Notes: generated by a model not told the origin, from the letters alone. Shown: positions 52,748 to 64,000, counted from the first letter of the stretch. The stretch: DNA of 64,000 nucleotides from Lagopus muta (GCF_023343835.1 NC_064443.1:4960001-5024000); one strand, 5' to 3'. Made by a program: numbers and translations.

Positions 52748-53605
52748 TTATTTTCCTTTGTCGCCCCTCCTTTTTCTGATTGATGGTTGTATTATTTTTC
52801 TCTGAATCCTCTTCACTGGCCAAAGGTTGGCAGATAGAGGCTACTCCCAGGCCAGTGAGCTTTACTTGCCGTGTAAAAGGAGGAAAGGGGTGGAAAAATC
52901 AACTTTCTGCATTTAACTACAAAAATGTTTATGTTTAGTTTGGTAGAGGTGTTATGTATAATGCTTTGTTAAAGAACCCCCTTTCCGTGCCACTGGTGAA
53001 TAGGGATTGATGAGTGGGAAGAGTTGAGTCAGACCAGCAAACCCTCTCTGGGTTACATGGAAGTGATCCTATGCAGGAGAAAAGAAATTCTGGAAGTGTC
53101 TGAACTTCCTCATAACTTTAATTTTATTACAATGGCCTTGGATTGTCTGACCTCAGTAGCTGTTAACACCAAGTAATATCTGTATCAGGCCCTACATAGA
53201 GCATATAGCTGAGTGGGAGTAAATAAACAAGATGCACATGCCTGTTGATGGCCACGAGAGAGAGAGAAATCAGGAATAAACTTTAAAATACCAGTAATTC
53301 AGTCAGTGAATGTCCATGTTGGAGAAACAGAACGCAATGGGAAGCTTTTGAATAAATACTTCAAAGTAAATCTGAAACCCAGACATCAGTGCTCATAGCA
53401 TATACAATTTGGAGCTATTCAGGAGTTGCAAATAAATGCATTTTCACAGAAATCAAGATGTTATTTTTGTATACTATATCACTTAGACAACTGAGTTTCA
53501 TTTGCTTGTAATCAGTTTTTAAAGTAAGATGGTAAAAGCAATTGAAGTCCTAGAACATAGAAAATGTAATTTTAAACTATCAATAAAGCTGGAGGAGGAA
53601 GGGGA
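52748..53605 (+). other. CNBP: CNBP 3' UTR
   Basis: About 0.86 kb after the stop codon without open frames of note. AATAAA hexamers occur at 53,222, 53,275, 53,351, 53,431 and 53,582, so several transcript lengths are possible. The last hexamer is followed by T/G-rich sequence (TTCTTTGTTTATTTTTGG), the usual downstream element, so cleavage near 53,605 is the most likely main 3' end. Confidence 0.7.
53582..53587 (+). terminator. CNBP: Probable main CNBP poly(A) signal AATAAA
   Basis: A canonical hexamer in the context CAATAAAGCT, followed within about 40 bases by a T/G-rich element. Four upstream AATAAA hexamers lack such a clear downstream element. Confidence 0.65.
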
Positions 53606-54329
53606 GTTTGGCTAAAATTCTTTGTTTATTTTTGGTTTTCATGTACACAGTGCAAAATAACATATTAAAAGGGGTATGTGGAGGTGTAAAAAGTTTAGTT
53701 TGGACTTCTCTTTTGTTCTGCCTTACATCGAGTTTCTGTCCTGTAGCATCAGACTGTAAATACGCGGTCCTTGTTCCAGGCTGCTGAGCTGCCTGAGGAT
53801 TACCTGCTCTGTGGGGGCTCGGGCTTCTTGCTTTGCTGGTGTGGATAAAGCATTTCTTTCATTATGACTTTGTTGAAGACACATCATGTTCTAGATGTGA
53901 TCTGGAGTAGTTCCATGGTGTGCTGTGGTACTTTGGCCTTCAGCTATCAGCACACAAACTAGTTAAAAGGCCAAGAAGTGCAAGTACATGCTGTTTTCAT
54001 ACTTTGTTCTATAACATAACTCGTTTCTGGAGCTACACGTGAAGAGCTGGCAGTAAGCAGGCGAAGGGTTTTCCACGTGATGTGAATGCCGGCAGTTGTT
54101 GACTGCTCAGTGGCTGACTAAGGGGGCGCTGGGGTCGTGCTGCTGTCTTTAGCTCAGGAACGCGAAGGAAAACCAGCTTCCAGGTGCCTGGGCGCTGCCC
54201 TGACGGCGAGTGGCAGCCTGTAGCGTAAGGAGGCAGCTAGCAGTGGGAGTGCTGGTGTTTGGAGCTGGTACAGCGGGCTGTGGGTGCTTTTGTGTGGGCG
54301 CTCCTGTTTGAAGTTGTGGGTCGTGTTGG
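53606..54329. other. CNBP-ISY1 intergenic spacer
   Basis: About 0.7 kb between two genes on the same strand. It becomes GC-richer toward ISY1. No gene, RNA or repeat is recognised. Confidence 0.6.
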
Positions 54330-54608
54330 GTGAACGGAGACGTCCTCAATCCGTGGCAAATGGCGCGGAGCCCTGGGCGCAGCGGCCGGTGCGGCTCGCT
54401 TCTCTTCTCCGGGCCGCGCTTGCGCAGTTAGGCGGTGCGGCGCTGACGGAGCGGGCCGCCGAGCGGGGCGCGCACGCGCACGAGAGCGAGGCGCCGAACA
54501 GAGGCCTTTGCCGCCGTGCAACGCGCTGAGGCGAAGTTCCGCTTCCGGGGTTACGGTGCAGCGCTTCCGGGTCCCGCCTGAGGGGTCGGCGAGAGATCGG
54601 CTGCAGCC

Positions 54609-54611
54609 ATG
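54609..54611 (+). CDS. ISY1: ISY1 exon 1, start codon only
   Basis: The first coding exon contributes only ATG, immediately followed by the donor GTGAGTGCGG, in the context GCAGCCATG. The next exon resumes in phase 0 with Ala-Arg-Asn. The 5' UTR probably starts within the preceding ~60 bp. Confidence 0.9.
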
Positions 54612-57600
54612 GTGAGTGCGGGGCCTCGGCGCCGTTGTTGTCCTTTGCGTGGCGCTCGGGGCTGCTCCGGGAGGATGGGAAGTGAGGAGCGGCTAGACGC
54701 CGTCCGAAATAACGCGTTTGTTTTCCATTATAGGCTCGGAACGCGGAGAAAGCCATGTGAGTACGGCTGGGGATGGGGCCGGCAGGCCGTGTGCTCGCTG
54801 CTCCGCGGCGGTGTCCTGTCGCCGTGCGCTGCCCGCATCCAGACACCCGCTGTGAGGCACTGCCGCTCCGATAGCGTTTGTCAGCGCCTTGCTGCGCGTG
54901 TCGCGCGGTTTGACGGCGCCGAACCGAACGGCGCGGTACCGCGTGCTGCCAGCAGCTCTGTTCCTTGACGGCACCTTGATGGAACGCGTGGAACCGGTCA
55001 GATGCCGAGTCCGGTTATGTATTTAAAGGAAGGGTGTAAATTGCTCTCGGTTGTTTTGTGCTCGTTCACGTAACGACTGAATACCTTATAAATGAATGTA
55101 ACGGCGTATTAAAAGGTGGGGCCTATGTAATCTGCTCCGGTGTGAGAGACTCAAAGTAGTCGTGCCAATAAACTCGGCTACAAACTGCTGCATTCCTCAC
55201 TGAAGCTTTTCTCGTCTTGATTTTTGTGTTTTGTTTACCCTTGATGCTTATAACTTATTGACACCCTTTGGTATTAAAAATTTAACATGCTGAAATATGC
55301 TAAATAGAAAAATCAGTTCATTTCTTGCTAGAGTTTGTGTTTACCAAGTAAGTTAACGCCTGAGGTTTTCTAGAGTTGAAACAGTTGCTGCTGAGAAGAG
55401 CTAGTAAATGGATGTGTAAGCCTTGCTTTTCTACAAACTGTATTAAGTCCATAACAAAAAGTCACAGCAGAGCTTGCTACTGTTGGAGTTTAGTTGTGTA
55501 GAAGTAAATTTTGCTTCCTTTGTTGTTTTTTTTATTTTTATTTTTAGGACAGCCTTGGCAAGGTTTCGTCAAGCTCAGCTTGAAGAAGGAAAAGTTAAGG
55601 TATGATGTGAAACAGTCAAAAAGCCTTATGGCTTTGTTAGCTCTGAGTGGCATGCAAGCTGTGTACATAACTGTGGGACAGCTTCACAAGGTCCATATGC
55701 TGGACGAAGGCATCATATAGGAGTTAGATGTTTGTACATGGGAAGGGTTCAAGTAGAAACTGTGTTTCACTGTGTGACCAGAGAAAAAAGGTGAATAGAA
55801 TTTTCTTAAACAACCTGGTTTGAAGGTTGTGTGTATGTATGTTTGAGAGGTAAGTTGGCTGGGCTGATAACGGCAGGGAAAGATTGGGCATCGTTTATGT
55901 TTATGTAATATTTTAGGAAGAAGGATATCGAGTCGTTTAAAAAGCTGTAGTGGCATTTAGCTGCAGGCCGTGTGCTGGGCAGAAAATGATCTTTTGAGAT
56001 TTATCTTCTGCAACTGCTTACAGAGGTTGATGTGCATACGCTTATTTTTACTGATTGTAATCATAGGGTTTGCTTGGATATTTTCCCAGAAAAGGTTGAA
56101 AAGTCCTTCTGATCTTCCTGTTTGTTGGTATAACAATAATCTTGAAACAGGACCTTCAGAATCATTCTGAACTCGAGGCTTGCATATGACCCAACATTGG
56201 CATGTTACTAAACCGACACGTGATGTCTGCAGCTGACATAACTGCCTGATGTTTAAGGGTAAACTTGTGGAAGCACTGTAGGGAAAGGGTCAAAATACTT
56301 GCATGCAGAATTCTGCAAATAAGATGAAATATTACCTTGTGTATGCAAGTCAGTGGACTGTGACGATTAGGAAAATCATTATTTTGGATGAAGAATAGTG
56401 GGGAGAAGGTAAAATGAAGTTATGCTGGAGAAAAGTTACAGCATTTAGATTGTAGCAGTTAAGAAAGAAAGGCCTGAAATTAATTGCTGCTTGGAAACCA
56501 GTGTTTTTTGTTTAGATGGCAGTATGCTAAAAATGATGTGGATTGCAGCTGTGTTAAATGAAGCATTGTTTTTGTAGAATGGTATTGTGGGGTGATACAA
56601 AGAAACAGGTGACAGGTTTTGCTCTGAATAACATTAAATTAAGTATATTGTAATGTCCTTGATGATTTGTTTTGGTAGGTCTGTAAATAGTCATTTTTTC
56701 TACTTATAAAAAGTTGGTGGGAGCAGAAGTTACCAGCAGGAGGCTGGTAGCATAGTTTGGGACTAATTGAGAGGTAATGTTTGTATGGAATGCTGTGAGT
56801 GTATTGCTAGATTAAAGCTTTGCTGAGTGTGGCTTTTTATCAAACAGGAGCGAAGACCTTTCCTTGCATCAGAGTGTAATGAATTGCCAAAAGCTGAGAA
56901 GTGGAGACGGCAGGTAATGAGAAACCATAGATTTTTTTATTTCTGTAACAGGTTGAACTGCTGTAAGCAGGCTGTCTGAAACTGAAGTGCCAAGTGTTCC
57001 AGACTTCTTGAGTGTACAGGCAGTTAAATCACAGAATGTTTCACTGGAATATGGTATCATTCACCACACTTGTCCAGAGCTGGTTGAGCCACATTTAACT
57101 ACCTAGGACCATATCCAATGCACTTTTTAATATCTTATGGGATTGGGATTTCACAGCTTGTTCTGGGCCCCCGTGCAAGTGATTGAATACCTTCTTAATG
57201 AAGGTTGGATGAACATTCTTACCCACTGGCAAATCCTATATTGGCTGCTCCTTGTCACCACCTGGGTCTTTCACTTCTTTGGGAGCCCCTTCTGGGAGGA
57301 TTTGCTCCATAACCCTTTGGTCAGGCTGACCAGCCTGTCAGACAGTCCTTCAGTCCTTTCTACCCTTCTTTGCCTGGAAAGTCACAGGTGAAGTTGCTGG
57401 AAATATTTATTAGGAATTTGGTTATGATTGCTGCTGTAAAATAGTTCCATGTTCCATTAAGCCTCTGAGGTACTACATTTGTCTGAATAAAATGTTGATA
57501 TTTGAAATTGTTAAGCTCAGATCTACTTTCTGGATCAAAACAACTTCTAGAAGGATCTTACCAGGTTTTCTAGTTGGTTGGGGGTGGATTTTTTTTTTCC

Positions 57601-60600
57601 TTTATGGAGAAATTCATTTCTGTGTTCTTGTTTAACTAGATCATTGGGGAAATTTCCAAGAAAGTGGCACAGATTCAAAATGGTAAGTTTTTTTCTAATA
57701 AAATTTTGTTTGAACCTGTAGTCCTAACCTGTTAAGTAATGGTATCCCATGTGAGCTATGTGCTTAGAGTTGGATTAATTCTGGTGTTCTGGAGCTTCTT
57801 GTAAACTGCTTAATTTATTGTCTCTTTTCCCTCTGGTAGCTGGATTAGGTGAATTCAGAATTCGGGACCTGAACGATGAAATAAACAAACTTCTGAGGGA
57901 AAAGGGGCACTGGGAAGTCCGAATAAGGGAGCTGGGAGGTCCTGATTATGCTGTAAGTGTAGATTATTTTGTACTGTGTGGTTCATCCAAGTGACTAATA
58001 AGAAAAATCTGTTCAATGTTTATTATTTGTCCAATGTTTACTAGAGAGGAATTTAATTCAGTCCCTAAATACTCTTTCTAGCACGATCTGACATACTTGT
58101 TTCCATGATGAGCAAATTTGACTTTGCTTTTGAAACACTACTTTAAGCAGTGTTACCCTTCTGTTAAAAGTTCACAGCAATGTTCTGATTTGACCCAGCA
58201 GTAGGCCTTGTTTTTTCTGCTTTATGCCTCATTAGTGTGTAGAAAGATTTTAACTTGGGTCACCTCGTTGCTGCTAAAAACAAAATAATGAGACTCTCAC
58301 TTTCCAGAGCACTGAAGGTGTGTTTATTGTCAGACACACTGGTGCTTATTTGTGGGATAGCAAAATACATTGGCACAGAGAATAAAAGAGCTTTACATGT
58401 TTTGTCAAGGTGAATCAGGTATGGGCCCTTCGTGGTTTGCATTGTTGTTTTAACTGTGTGATGTCTGGTAAAAGTAGATGGTATATAAAGATGAGCTATG
58501 AGGGCACTCTACTTGCTCTCTATCAGTTCAAACCACCCTACGTCTGTTTTCTCAATCCTTTATCGCAGTAAGATGCCCAGGAAAAAGCAGGAAATACAAA
58601 TGGAAGAGGAATAAAACAAAGCAACTAATTGGTTATTTTTCAGAGAATCGGACCGAGGATGTTAGATCATGAGGGGAAAGAAGTTCCAGGAAACAGAGGT
58701 TACAAATACTTTGGAGCTGCAAAGGATTTACCAGGAGTTAGAGAGCTGTTTGAGAAGGAGCGTAAGTAAATGTCAGTTCTTTCTGAGTACGAATCTACGT
58801 AGCAGTAGCTGTTGATGACAGTGTCTACTAGAAAATGCTAGTAACTGTATCTTGTTAGAAACGAGTGAGAATTGCTTGGCAGGCCTGCTGAATCACATCT
58901 TTCTTATTTGCCATCTGAAAAAATAAAATAAAATAAAATTATAGGGGGTGAGAAATTTTCTGCAGGAATTTACAACAGCTTTCTAGTTCATTTTGTATGT
59001 TAATACTGGTCACTGTGGGGACTTGAGGATAGGGAAGGAAAAAAATAATAATAGAAAGAAGACGAGGTTGCCAGAGACTGGAAAGTATGTGATAAGAAGT
59101 ATCACTCTTTGTTCAGACAGGTTTTTTTGCAGGATGGAATAAAATACCAGTGCTTCTGATACTGTCACCAGTTCAAGTGATCCACTGGTATGAGGTAGCT
59201 GTAATGGCTGTAGGGTTGGTAAGATTCAGAAGTGTATTGCAAACTATCAAGACTAACTTAATAGGAGGATGGTCATGATCTTCCAGCCCTCCCACCACCC
59301 CGGAAAACTCGAGCAGAACTGATGAAGTCCATTGATGCAGAATACTACGGCTACAGGGATGAAGATGATGGTATCCTGGAGCCCCTGGAACAAGAACATG
59401 AGAAGAAAGGTGTGTGAGATTCAAAATCCAACGTGAATAGTCATTGAGTTTTACTTGAAATAAGATGTGTAGACACTCGAGTATCCTTGCACCTCTAGTG
59501 TAGGCAGAAGTCACTCTTACCTCTTCTTGAAGTGACAGCATTTTTTACTTGTCCTGTATGTTACTTCATGGTCACATTCTCTGGTAGTTCTGATTGTGGA
59601 TCTGGCACCCTCTTTCCTGGGGAAACCTAATTCCAAACAGAGGTGCACAGTTCTGAAACAGTGAACTTTTTTTCCTATCTTGTTAAATAACAAGATTTGA
59701 CATTTCATGCCCCATGCTATCAGTCCCAACCAAATACATCTGACTGAGATGTACATTTTTTTTTCCTACTGACTGTAGTGTTTTGTAACTAAGCAATGGT
59801 CTTGTCAAGTAACTTCTTTGATCCTTCTGCCTCCTCTAGTTCTCCCACTTGCAGCTGGCACAGTGATTCCAATCTTAGCAATACTCTGCTTTGCCCAAAT
59901 CCAGCACATCTGTTAGTATCCATAAGTAATAGAGGGTGGGCTTCTCACCAGAAGAGGGAAATTTTTGCAGGTATAAAAGGAGTCGAATACAGCAGAAATA
60001 AGCTTTGGACTACCAGAAATACTTGCAGGCAATACTGGACTAGATAAACCTGATTTTAACCCAGCATATCAGTTCCTATGAAAAGCAATGAAGGAATTGG
60101 GCCTGAAATTTGCAGGAGATTTCTTGTATACATTTTAATCCTGTTCAGGTTTGGCTGATTTGGCTTTGGGGAAATAAGTAGGTATGAAAGTAAACACTGG
60201 ACTGGATACCCAGGGGAGATGGGGGACTGTATGCAGTAGTATTTGAGTTCATTCTTAGCCTCCTGTTGTGGCTAATGCTATTCTTAAACCAGAGTTGGTT
60301 TTTTTTATGTAATTGCTGATAGAATCTTTTTTATATAATTGCTGGTAGAGTTTGGTTCGTTGATTTTCTTATTTTTGTTTCTTTTCCTCTTGTGGAATCT
60401 GTATATAGTTATTTCTCAAAGATGTAATGGCTGCTAGGAGCTTGTTAGGTAAGTGGTTTTTGAAGACCAGAAGCAGCTGCCTTTGCTTTAGATCTGCAGC
60501 TAAGATAGCTGATGCTCTCTTGATTTTCTGCTAAAAAGAGAGAAAAGATTTCTTCTCCAGGCTGCTAAAATTTTTTTCACACCTCCTCCCTCGTTTCCCT

Positions 60601-63289
60601 GTGCAGGCTTAAGAGGTGTATTCTTATGTACACATTCTTTTCTCTGTACCAAAACAGTTTCATATATTCTGATCATCTTTGTTCAATGACGTTTAGTCAG
60701 GTTTTGACTGATACTGAGTGTTACGTTTTGTGTGATTCAAACTCTTTTTGAACATTAAATCAGACCAAGAAGGAAAGTTGGGGAATTCTGAAGTTCAGAT
60801 TTCTTTTCTCCCTGTGGGTAATTGTGCTTGGCTGTCTGATCTCATCTGTCACGAAGGTATCAGTGACTGTTGCATAAGGCATTTCTGGGCCTTTCATCTT
60901 TATATCTGTTAGTGGGTTTTTAATTATTTTTTTTAACAATTCAATATTTAAGCTAAATCTCTGCCTTTTCATGCTTACGCGTGTAAAAGAGTAGATTGCA
61001 GGAGAGACATCTACGAAGTTGAGAGTTTTTACCTCCCTGTCTCGTGAAAATTGACTGTACAGTGTTTTACATTTCAGCTAGTTACTTACCTGTATTATGT
61101 TCTTCCTCCTTTAGCTGTTAGGCTTTCTTAAAGTCCTCTGGAAACCCTGAAATCTAGATGGCCCATGTTATTTCTTCACAGAGTTGTCAGCTCTTGGAAT
61201 TTCAACATGCTTGTGGTGTTTCCTTTTTCCTTTCAAACACAAACTTACTCAATAGATGACATTTATTCATATGCCTGCCAACATACTGTCCAGTTTTGTT
61301 CTACTGACTTGCCCAGTAAAGACAGGATTAGGAGTTGAGTTTTTGGAACCCTCTTTAAAACCTGGCTCTGTTTGCCATCTTCTGGTATTTGTGTGGCTTT
61401 AAGGAAGACAGTGCAGCTCTATGAAGAGCTTAGCTGTTTTGTAAATAGTTCTTCTAGTGAACTTCTAGTTCTTCTGGTGAACGGTCAGCCATCCTGGCAA
61501 TTTGTTACTACTTCCTTCCTGTTTGTTTTAAAATGCCTTCTACTGAAGCTTCAACTGTAGGCAAATCCTCAATTCTTCTACAGTTAGAGGGAAGAGAAGT
61601 TTAAACAAAACTGCAGAAAGCAACTTGTTAAAGGATTGTACATTGAGTAACTGTTGTCAATACCTGGTGGCTCTTGGTGTGGTCATCCTCTTGTTATACA
61701 CTGCCCTTTTCAGTGGCAAGGTCTTTGTAGTATCATGTACTTCAGTTTGTGCCTTACTGCTTGCATTTACAGGACAGGGAGGAGGTGAACCAAAGAAATG
61801 CTCCCCTTATCAGTGTCTCGCACCATATCTTGGAACCTTAACCCAGATGAACAGTAGCTGGCTTGTGGACAGTTGGTACCAGAGGAAGGGAAGCTGTGTG
61901 TTGCAGCACTCCCAGCAGGGTGTCCCACCCTGTGGTCGTCTTGCATATCCTGCTAATTGCAGACAGTAGAGGTAACCCACCTGCATTCATGCAGTTCTTT
62001 AGGAAAATTTATGCAGGTCTTTATTTAAGAATTATTTAAGAGTGTAGCTATTTAAGAAAATATTCTGTGATTGTGCCCTTGAAATAGTAAGGGTAGAGAT
62101 TCTAGGAGAACCAATGCATGAAAATGAAGGAAGAAGGGAGAAAAATCTTCTGAAGTGTCTTCGCTTGAGTTAATGTGGCTAATGTAACCTTGAATTTATT
62201 TTTCTGCACACATTGCAAGGAATGTCTCTCTTCTATGGTGCTATTAATACACATTGTCCACTCAGGGTTGCTTACTGCCTAAGTTCTTGTGACTTTCACC
62301 ATGTGATCAGAAGAGTTAAGCTGTTGTTAAACAAAGTGCTGAAAAAAGCTTCTTAACTTCTACAGATTTTTTGTTATGAAAACCACACAGAACACAATGA
62401 TGTGATTTAGATTCTGCTTTCTTAGGGTGAGCATTTTAATGTTAACTCTTGGTGCCAAGGAGCTTGACTGCTGACTTCTGTAGCTATAGGCATTTCTGCT
62501 GCCTACTTGCATGAATCTTGCACCTCCCTAGGATTCTAAAGCACTGATGTGACCAATGTTACATGTGACCAATGAAGTTTATTGTAAAAACTTGTATTAT
62601 TAAAACTTGCATTAGTTTTTTTCCATAGTGAAGATAGAGCCACCTAACAGATCCTAGCTAGGAATGGGTTAGAATTTGGATCGTGCTACAAAATGACAGA
62701 AATGCATTATGAGATGAGAAGAAAGTGAATTATGTGGGTGATGACTTGTGATCATATTTAATTGACTACACTGTAACCAGTATTCCTGTAGCCACTGACA
62801 TTTACAGAACAGAGTCACTTCGCATGCCCACGTGACCCTGTGCTGTTTAGAACATCAGTTGTTTCTCCAGGACACTTGGACTCTAACATATCTCCCAAAT
62901 GAACACTGTTACAGCATAATAATTCTTTACATTTTGCTTAGACAACTCTAACAACAAGGGTTACAGTAAAGGTGTGTTACTGATGCTGAGGATTTAACTG
63001 AGAAGTTTAAGTGTTGAAAAAGCTTTAGAAATAGGAGACAAGTCAAAGGAGCTCTAGCTGCAGTTGTTGGAGGGCTGCTGTGCTGCTGTGGAGAAAACTG
63101 AGGTTAAAGCTGGAGCATACTGCTTTAAGTTACTCTCAAATACACTTGATACACATTTTCCTTTGCTAAACAGTTATAGCAGAAGCAGTGGAAAAATGGA
63201 AGATGGAGAGAGAGGCAAGACTTGCGAGAGGTGATGAGGAGGAGGAGGAAGATGAGGAGGAAGCAAATATCTACGCTGTTGATGATGAG
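54609..63289 (+). CDS. ISY1: ISY1 splicing factor, 3' end beyond window
   Basis: Nine exons join without frame breaks into 657 nt (219 codons), beginning [20 protein letters not shown] and ending [11 protein letters not shown]1 (Isy1/Cwf15 family) is a spliceosome subunit associated with the PRP19-related complex. It contacts the catalytic RNA core around the first step and has also been implicated in pri-miRNA processing. It acts in the nucleus. Recognisable blocks are the basic N-terminal helix region (1-48), the [20 protein letters not shown] block from about 53, [20 protein letters not shown] (residues 107-126), [13 protein letters not shown] from 141, and an acidic run (201-210). The family is about 285 residues, so roughly 65 C-terminal residues lie past 64,000. 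The gene sits 1 kb downstream of CNBP on the same strand but has its own CpG promoter. Confidence 0.98.
54734..54756 (+). CDS. ISY1: ISY1 exon 2 (23 nt micro-exon)
   Basis: A very small exon between CCATTATAG and GTGAGTACGG that encodes ARNAEKA plus two bases of Met9. Both flanking junctions are needed to recover the conserved N-terminus, which supports the call. Confidence 0.93.
55548..55599 (+). CDS. ISY1: ISY1 exon 3
   Basis: Fifty-two bases from TATTTTTAG to GTATGATG. They encode [17 protein letters not shown] (residues 10-26), identical in character to the conserved family N-terminus. Confidence 0.95.
55600..56847 (+). other. ISY1: ISY1 intron 3
   Basis: A 1.25 kb intron with no exon, repeat or RNA gene I can identify. 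The other introns shorter than 1 kb (54,612-54,733; 54,757-55,547; 57,683-57,839; 57,953-58,643; 58,762-59,286) also appear empty, apart from a simple repeat at 58,918. Confidence 0.6.
56848..56913 (+). CDS. ISY1: ISY1 exon 4
   Basis: Sixty-six bases, phase 0 at both ends, between CAAACAG and GTAATGAG. They encode [10 protein letters not shown] and then [11 protein letters not shown] (residues 27-48). Confidence 0.95.
57010..57395 (-). mobile_element. Old, degenerate CR1 in ISY1 intron 4
   Basis: The sequence is recognisable only by its frame of landmarks. Near 57,295 the plus strand reads GGAGGATTTGCTCCATAACC, then GTCAGGCTGACCAGCCTGTC and CCTTTCTACCCTTCTT, matching in order the reverse-complement text of CR1 ORF2. 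Nearer 57,020 a diverged CACAGAAT-type end and a TTGTTCTGGGCC block are seen. It is therefore a minus-strand CR1, antisense to ISY1, and much more decayed than the copy at 25,749. Confidence 0.65.
57640..57682 (+). CDS. ISY1: ISY1 exon 5
   Basis: Forty-three bases from TTAACTAG to GTAAGTTT. They encode [14 protein letters not shown] and the first base of codon 63. Confidence 0.95.
57840..57952 (+). CDS. ISY1: ISY1 exon 6
   Basis: One hundred thirteen bases from CTCTGGTAG to GTAAGTGT. They encode residues 63-100, including [18 protein letters not shown] and [15 protein letters not shown]. The last residue (Ala) is Gly in the mammalian protein as I recall it. Confidence 0.95.
58644..58761 (+). 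CDS. ISY1: ISY1 exon 7
   Basis: One hundred eighteen bases from TTATTTTTCAG to GTAAGTAA. They encode [20 protein letters not shown] and then [19 protein letters not shown], the most conserved block of the family. Confidence 0.96.
58918..58938. repeat. (AAATA)n simple repeat
   Basis: Four AAATA pentamers in ISY1 intron 7. An ordinary microsatellite. Confidence 0.75.
59287..59409 (+). CDS. ISY1: ISY1 exon 8
   Basis: One hundred twenty-three bases from GATCTTCCAG to GTGTGTGAG. They encode [20 protein letters not shown] and then [20 protein letters not shown] (residues 141-180). This part is less conserved than exon 7 but clearly the same family. Confidence 0.94.
59410..63173 (+). other. ISY1: ISY1 intron 8 (3.8 kb)
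   Basis: The largest ISY1 intron in the window. A 114-codon open frame at 61,625-61,969 has a hydrophobic start but no recognised domain and no splice pairing, so I regard it as chance. I see no repeat or RNA gene I can name. Confidence 0.6.
63174..63289 (+). CDS. ISY1: ISY1 exon 9, last exon in window
   Basis: One hundred sixteen bases from TTTGCTAAACAG to GTATGTGA. They encode [20 protein letters not shown], an acidic run of ten Asp/Glu residues (201-210) and ANIYAVDDE. The exon ends in phase 0; the remaining C-terminal exon or exons lie beyond 64,000. Confidence 0.95.
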
Positions 63290-64000
63290 GTATGTGATGG
63301 CTATGGGATGTTACTTTTTTCTGTCTTCTGTGCTGCCTCCTTCAAAGAAGAGTTATTTCACTGAAAACCTTTCTGCTGTGCTGAGTTCTGCCTAACTTCC
63401 TGTTCAGTTGTCCTGTTTAGTAATAGATGAGTATGTTTGGTTTAAGTTTAGAGAGTGATGAAAGCTGGTGGCTAAGAAAGGTGTTTTGCTCGAATGAAAA
63501 ATAGCAAACAGCTTAGACCTTGTTATGACTACCTGTCATTGCCTGGACTGCTGGTATTTGTAACATTAACAGTGCAATGTTGAGTCATGCTTCTAAGTAC
63601 GATCTACACAGGGTTTTTTCATACTTGAATTCTAATACAAGGTTTTGCTGATGGTGCAGTCATTGCTGTGACATGGTTTTGGTTCTTTATTTCCCCTGCA
63701 CCCAAAGGTAGTTTAAAGAGCATTCCTAATGCTCTCTGAGTTTTGTGAAAGGGATATGGAACCAGTTCCTGCATCTCAGTTCCTACCTAAGTTGGTTTGT
63801 TGCTAGAATAACAAAGGTAGCCCGTAAGTTAAACCTGGTCATTCCTTCAGTGTCTTGTGTTGTTTGTATTGTCTCATGGTTCATAAGCCCAGCTCTCAGG
63901 TGTAAGAATGAAACAGTGCAGTTACACAGAAATGGAAAATGGTATGTTATTTTTGAGACATGGACTTTCTTCTTGATAGCTTAGCTCTTCTTTTGTTTAT
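63290..64000 (+). other. ISY1: ISY1 intron 9, runs off the window
   Basis: Sequence after the GTATGTGA donor of exon 9. No further ISY1 coding exon is found before the window ends; the conserved C-terminus should be looked for immediately downstream. Confidence 0.7.

Larger units (their letters stand above)
54330..54960 (+). promoter_or_regulatory. ISY1: CpG island promoter of ISY1
   Basis: A sharp CpG-rich block spans the ISY1 start codon and its first two exons. It contains an NRF1-like GCGCACGCGCA (ending 54,480) and two CTTCCGG ETS-type sites in minus orientation at 54,542-54,548 and 54,564-54,570, 22 bp apart and 40-65 bp upstream of the ATG. No TATA box is seen. This is a typical housekeeping promoter; factor binding is inferred from motifs only. 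Confidence 0.75.

Noticed and set aside
61625-61969. A 114-codon plus-strand open frame with a hydrophobic start in ISY1 intron 8
   Set aside because: It lies wholly within an intron, matches no family and shows no independent promoter or splice pairing.

Overview
The window is nuclear DNA from a bird, most likely a galliform such as chicken. The evidence is several CR1 retrotransposon pieces ending in the ATTCTRTG-type 3' repeat, a degenerate TOPORS-like retro-pseudogene of a kind I recall as abundant in galliform genomes, and a tandem CNBP-ISY1 gene pair whose products are almost identical to the vertebrate proteins. There are no operons, CRISPR arrays, phage or bacterial features.

Layout. 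Positions 1-42,900 are AT-rich, apparently intergenic sequence in which I recognise no functional gene. It holds a broken TOPORS-like RING-finger retrocopy (22,157-23,034, minus), three CR1 copies (25,749-26,247 minus; 35,738-35,918 minus; 36,645-36,802 plus), two copies of an unclassified interspersed repeat in opposite orientation (29,715-30,135 and 39,963-40,390) and a few simple repeats. Several open segments with good splice signals lie on the minus strand, but none matches a protein I know, so they appear only as hunt items. Positions 42,900-44,620 are a large CpG-rich promoter block with a YY1-type element, a strong unassigned splice donor and three inverted CCAAT boxes in front of the non-coding first exon of CNBP.

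CNBP (plus strand) runs from a 5' UTR exon ending at 44,153, across a 7.2 kb first intron, to four coding exons at 51,310-52,747. They encode 170 residues with seven CCHC zinc knuckles and an Arg/Gly-rich linker. Its 3' UTR ends near 53,605, with five AATAAA hexamers along it. About 1 kb further on, a second CpG island (54,330-54,960) drives ISY1, also on the plus strand. Nine ISY1 coding exons (54,609-63,289, 219 codons) are in the window; roughly the last 65 codons lie beyond position 64,000.

Both genes are housekeeping RNA-biology genes. CNBP is a cytoplasmic and nuclear nucleic-acid chaperone acting on G-rich RNA and translation. ISY1 is a spliceosome subunit. The same-strand order CNBP then ISY1 is the ancestral vertebrate order; from mammalian synteny RAB43 would be expected next, beyond the window.

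Exon coordinates were read by eye, but every junction has GT/AG signals and the reading frame closes across all of them. Repeat edges, promoter extents and transcript ends are approximate.
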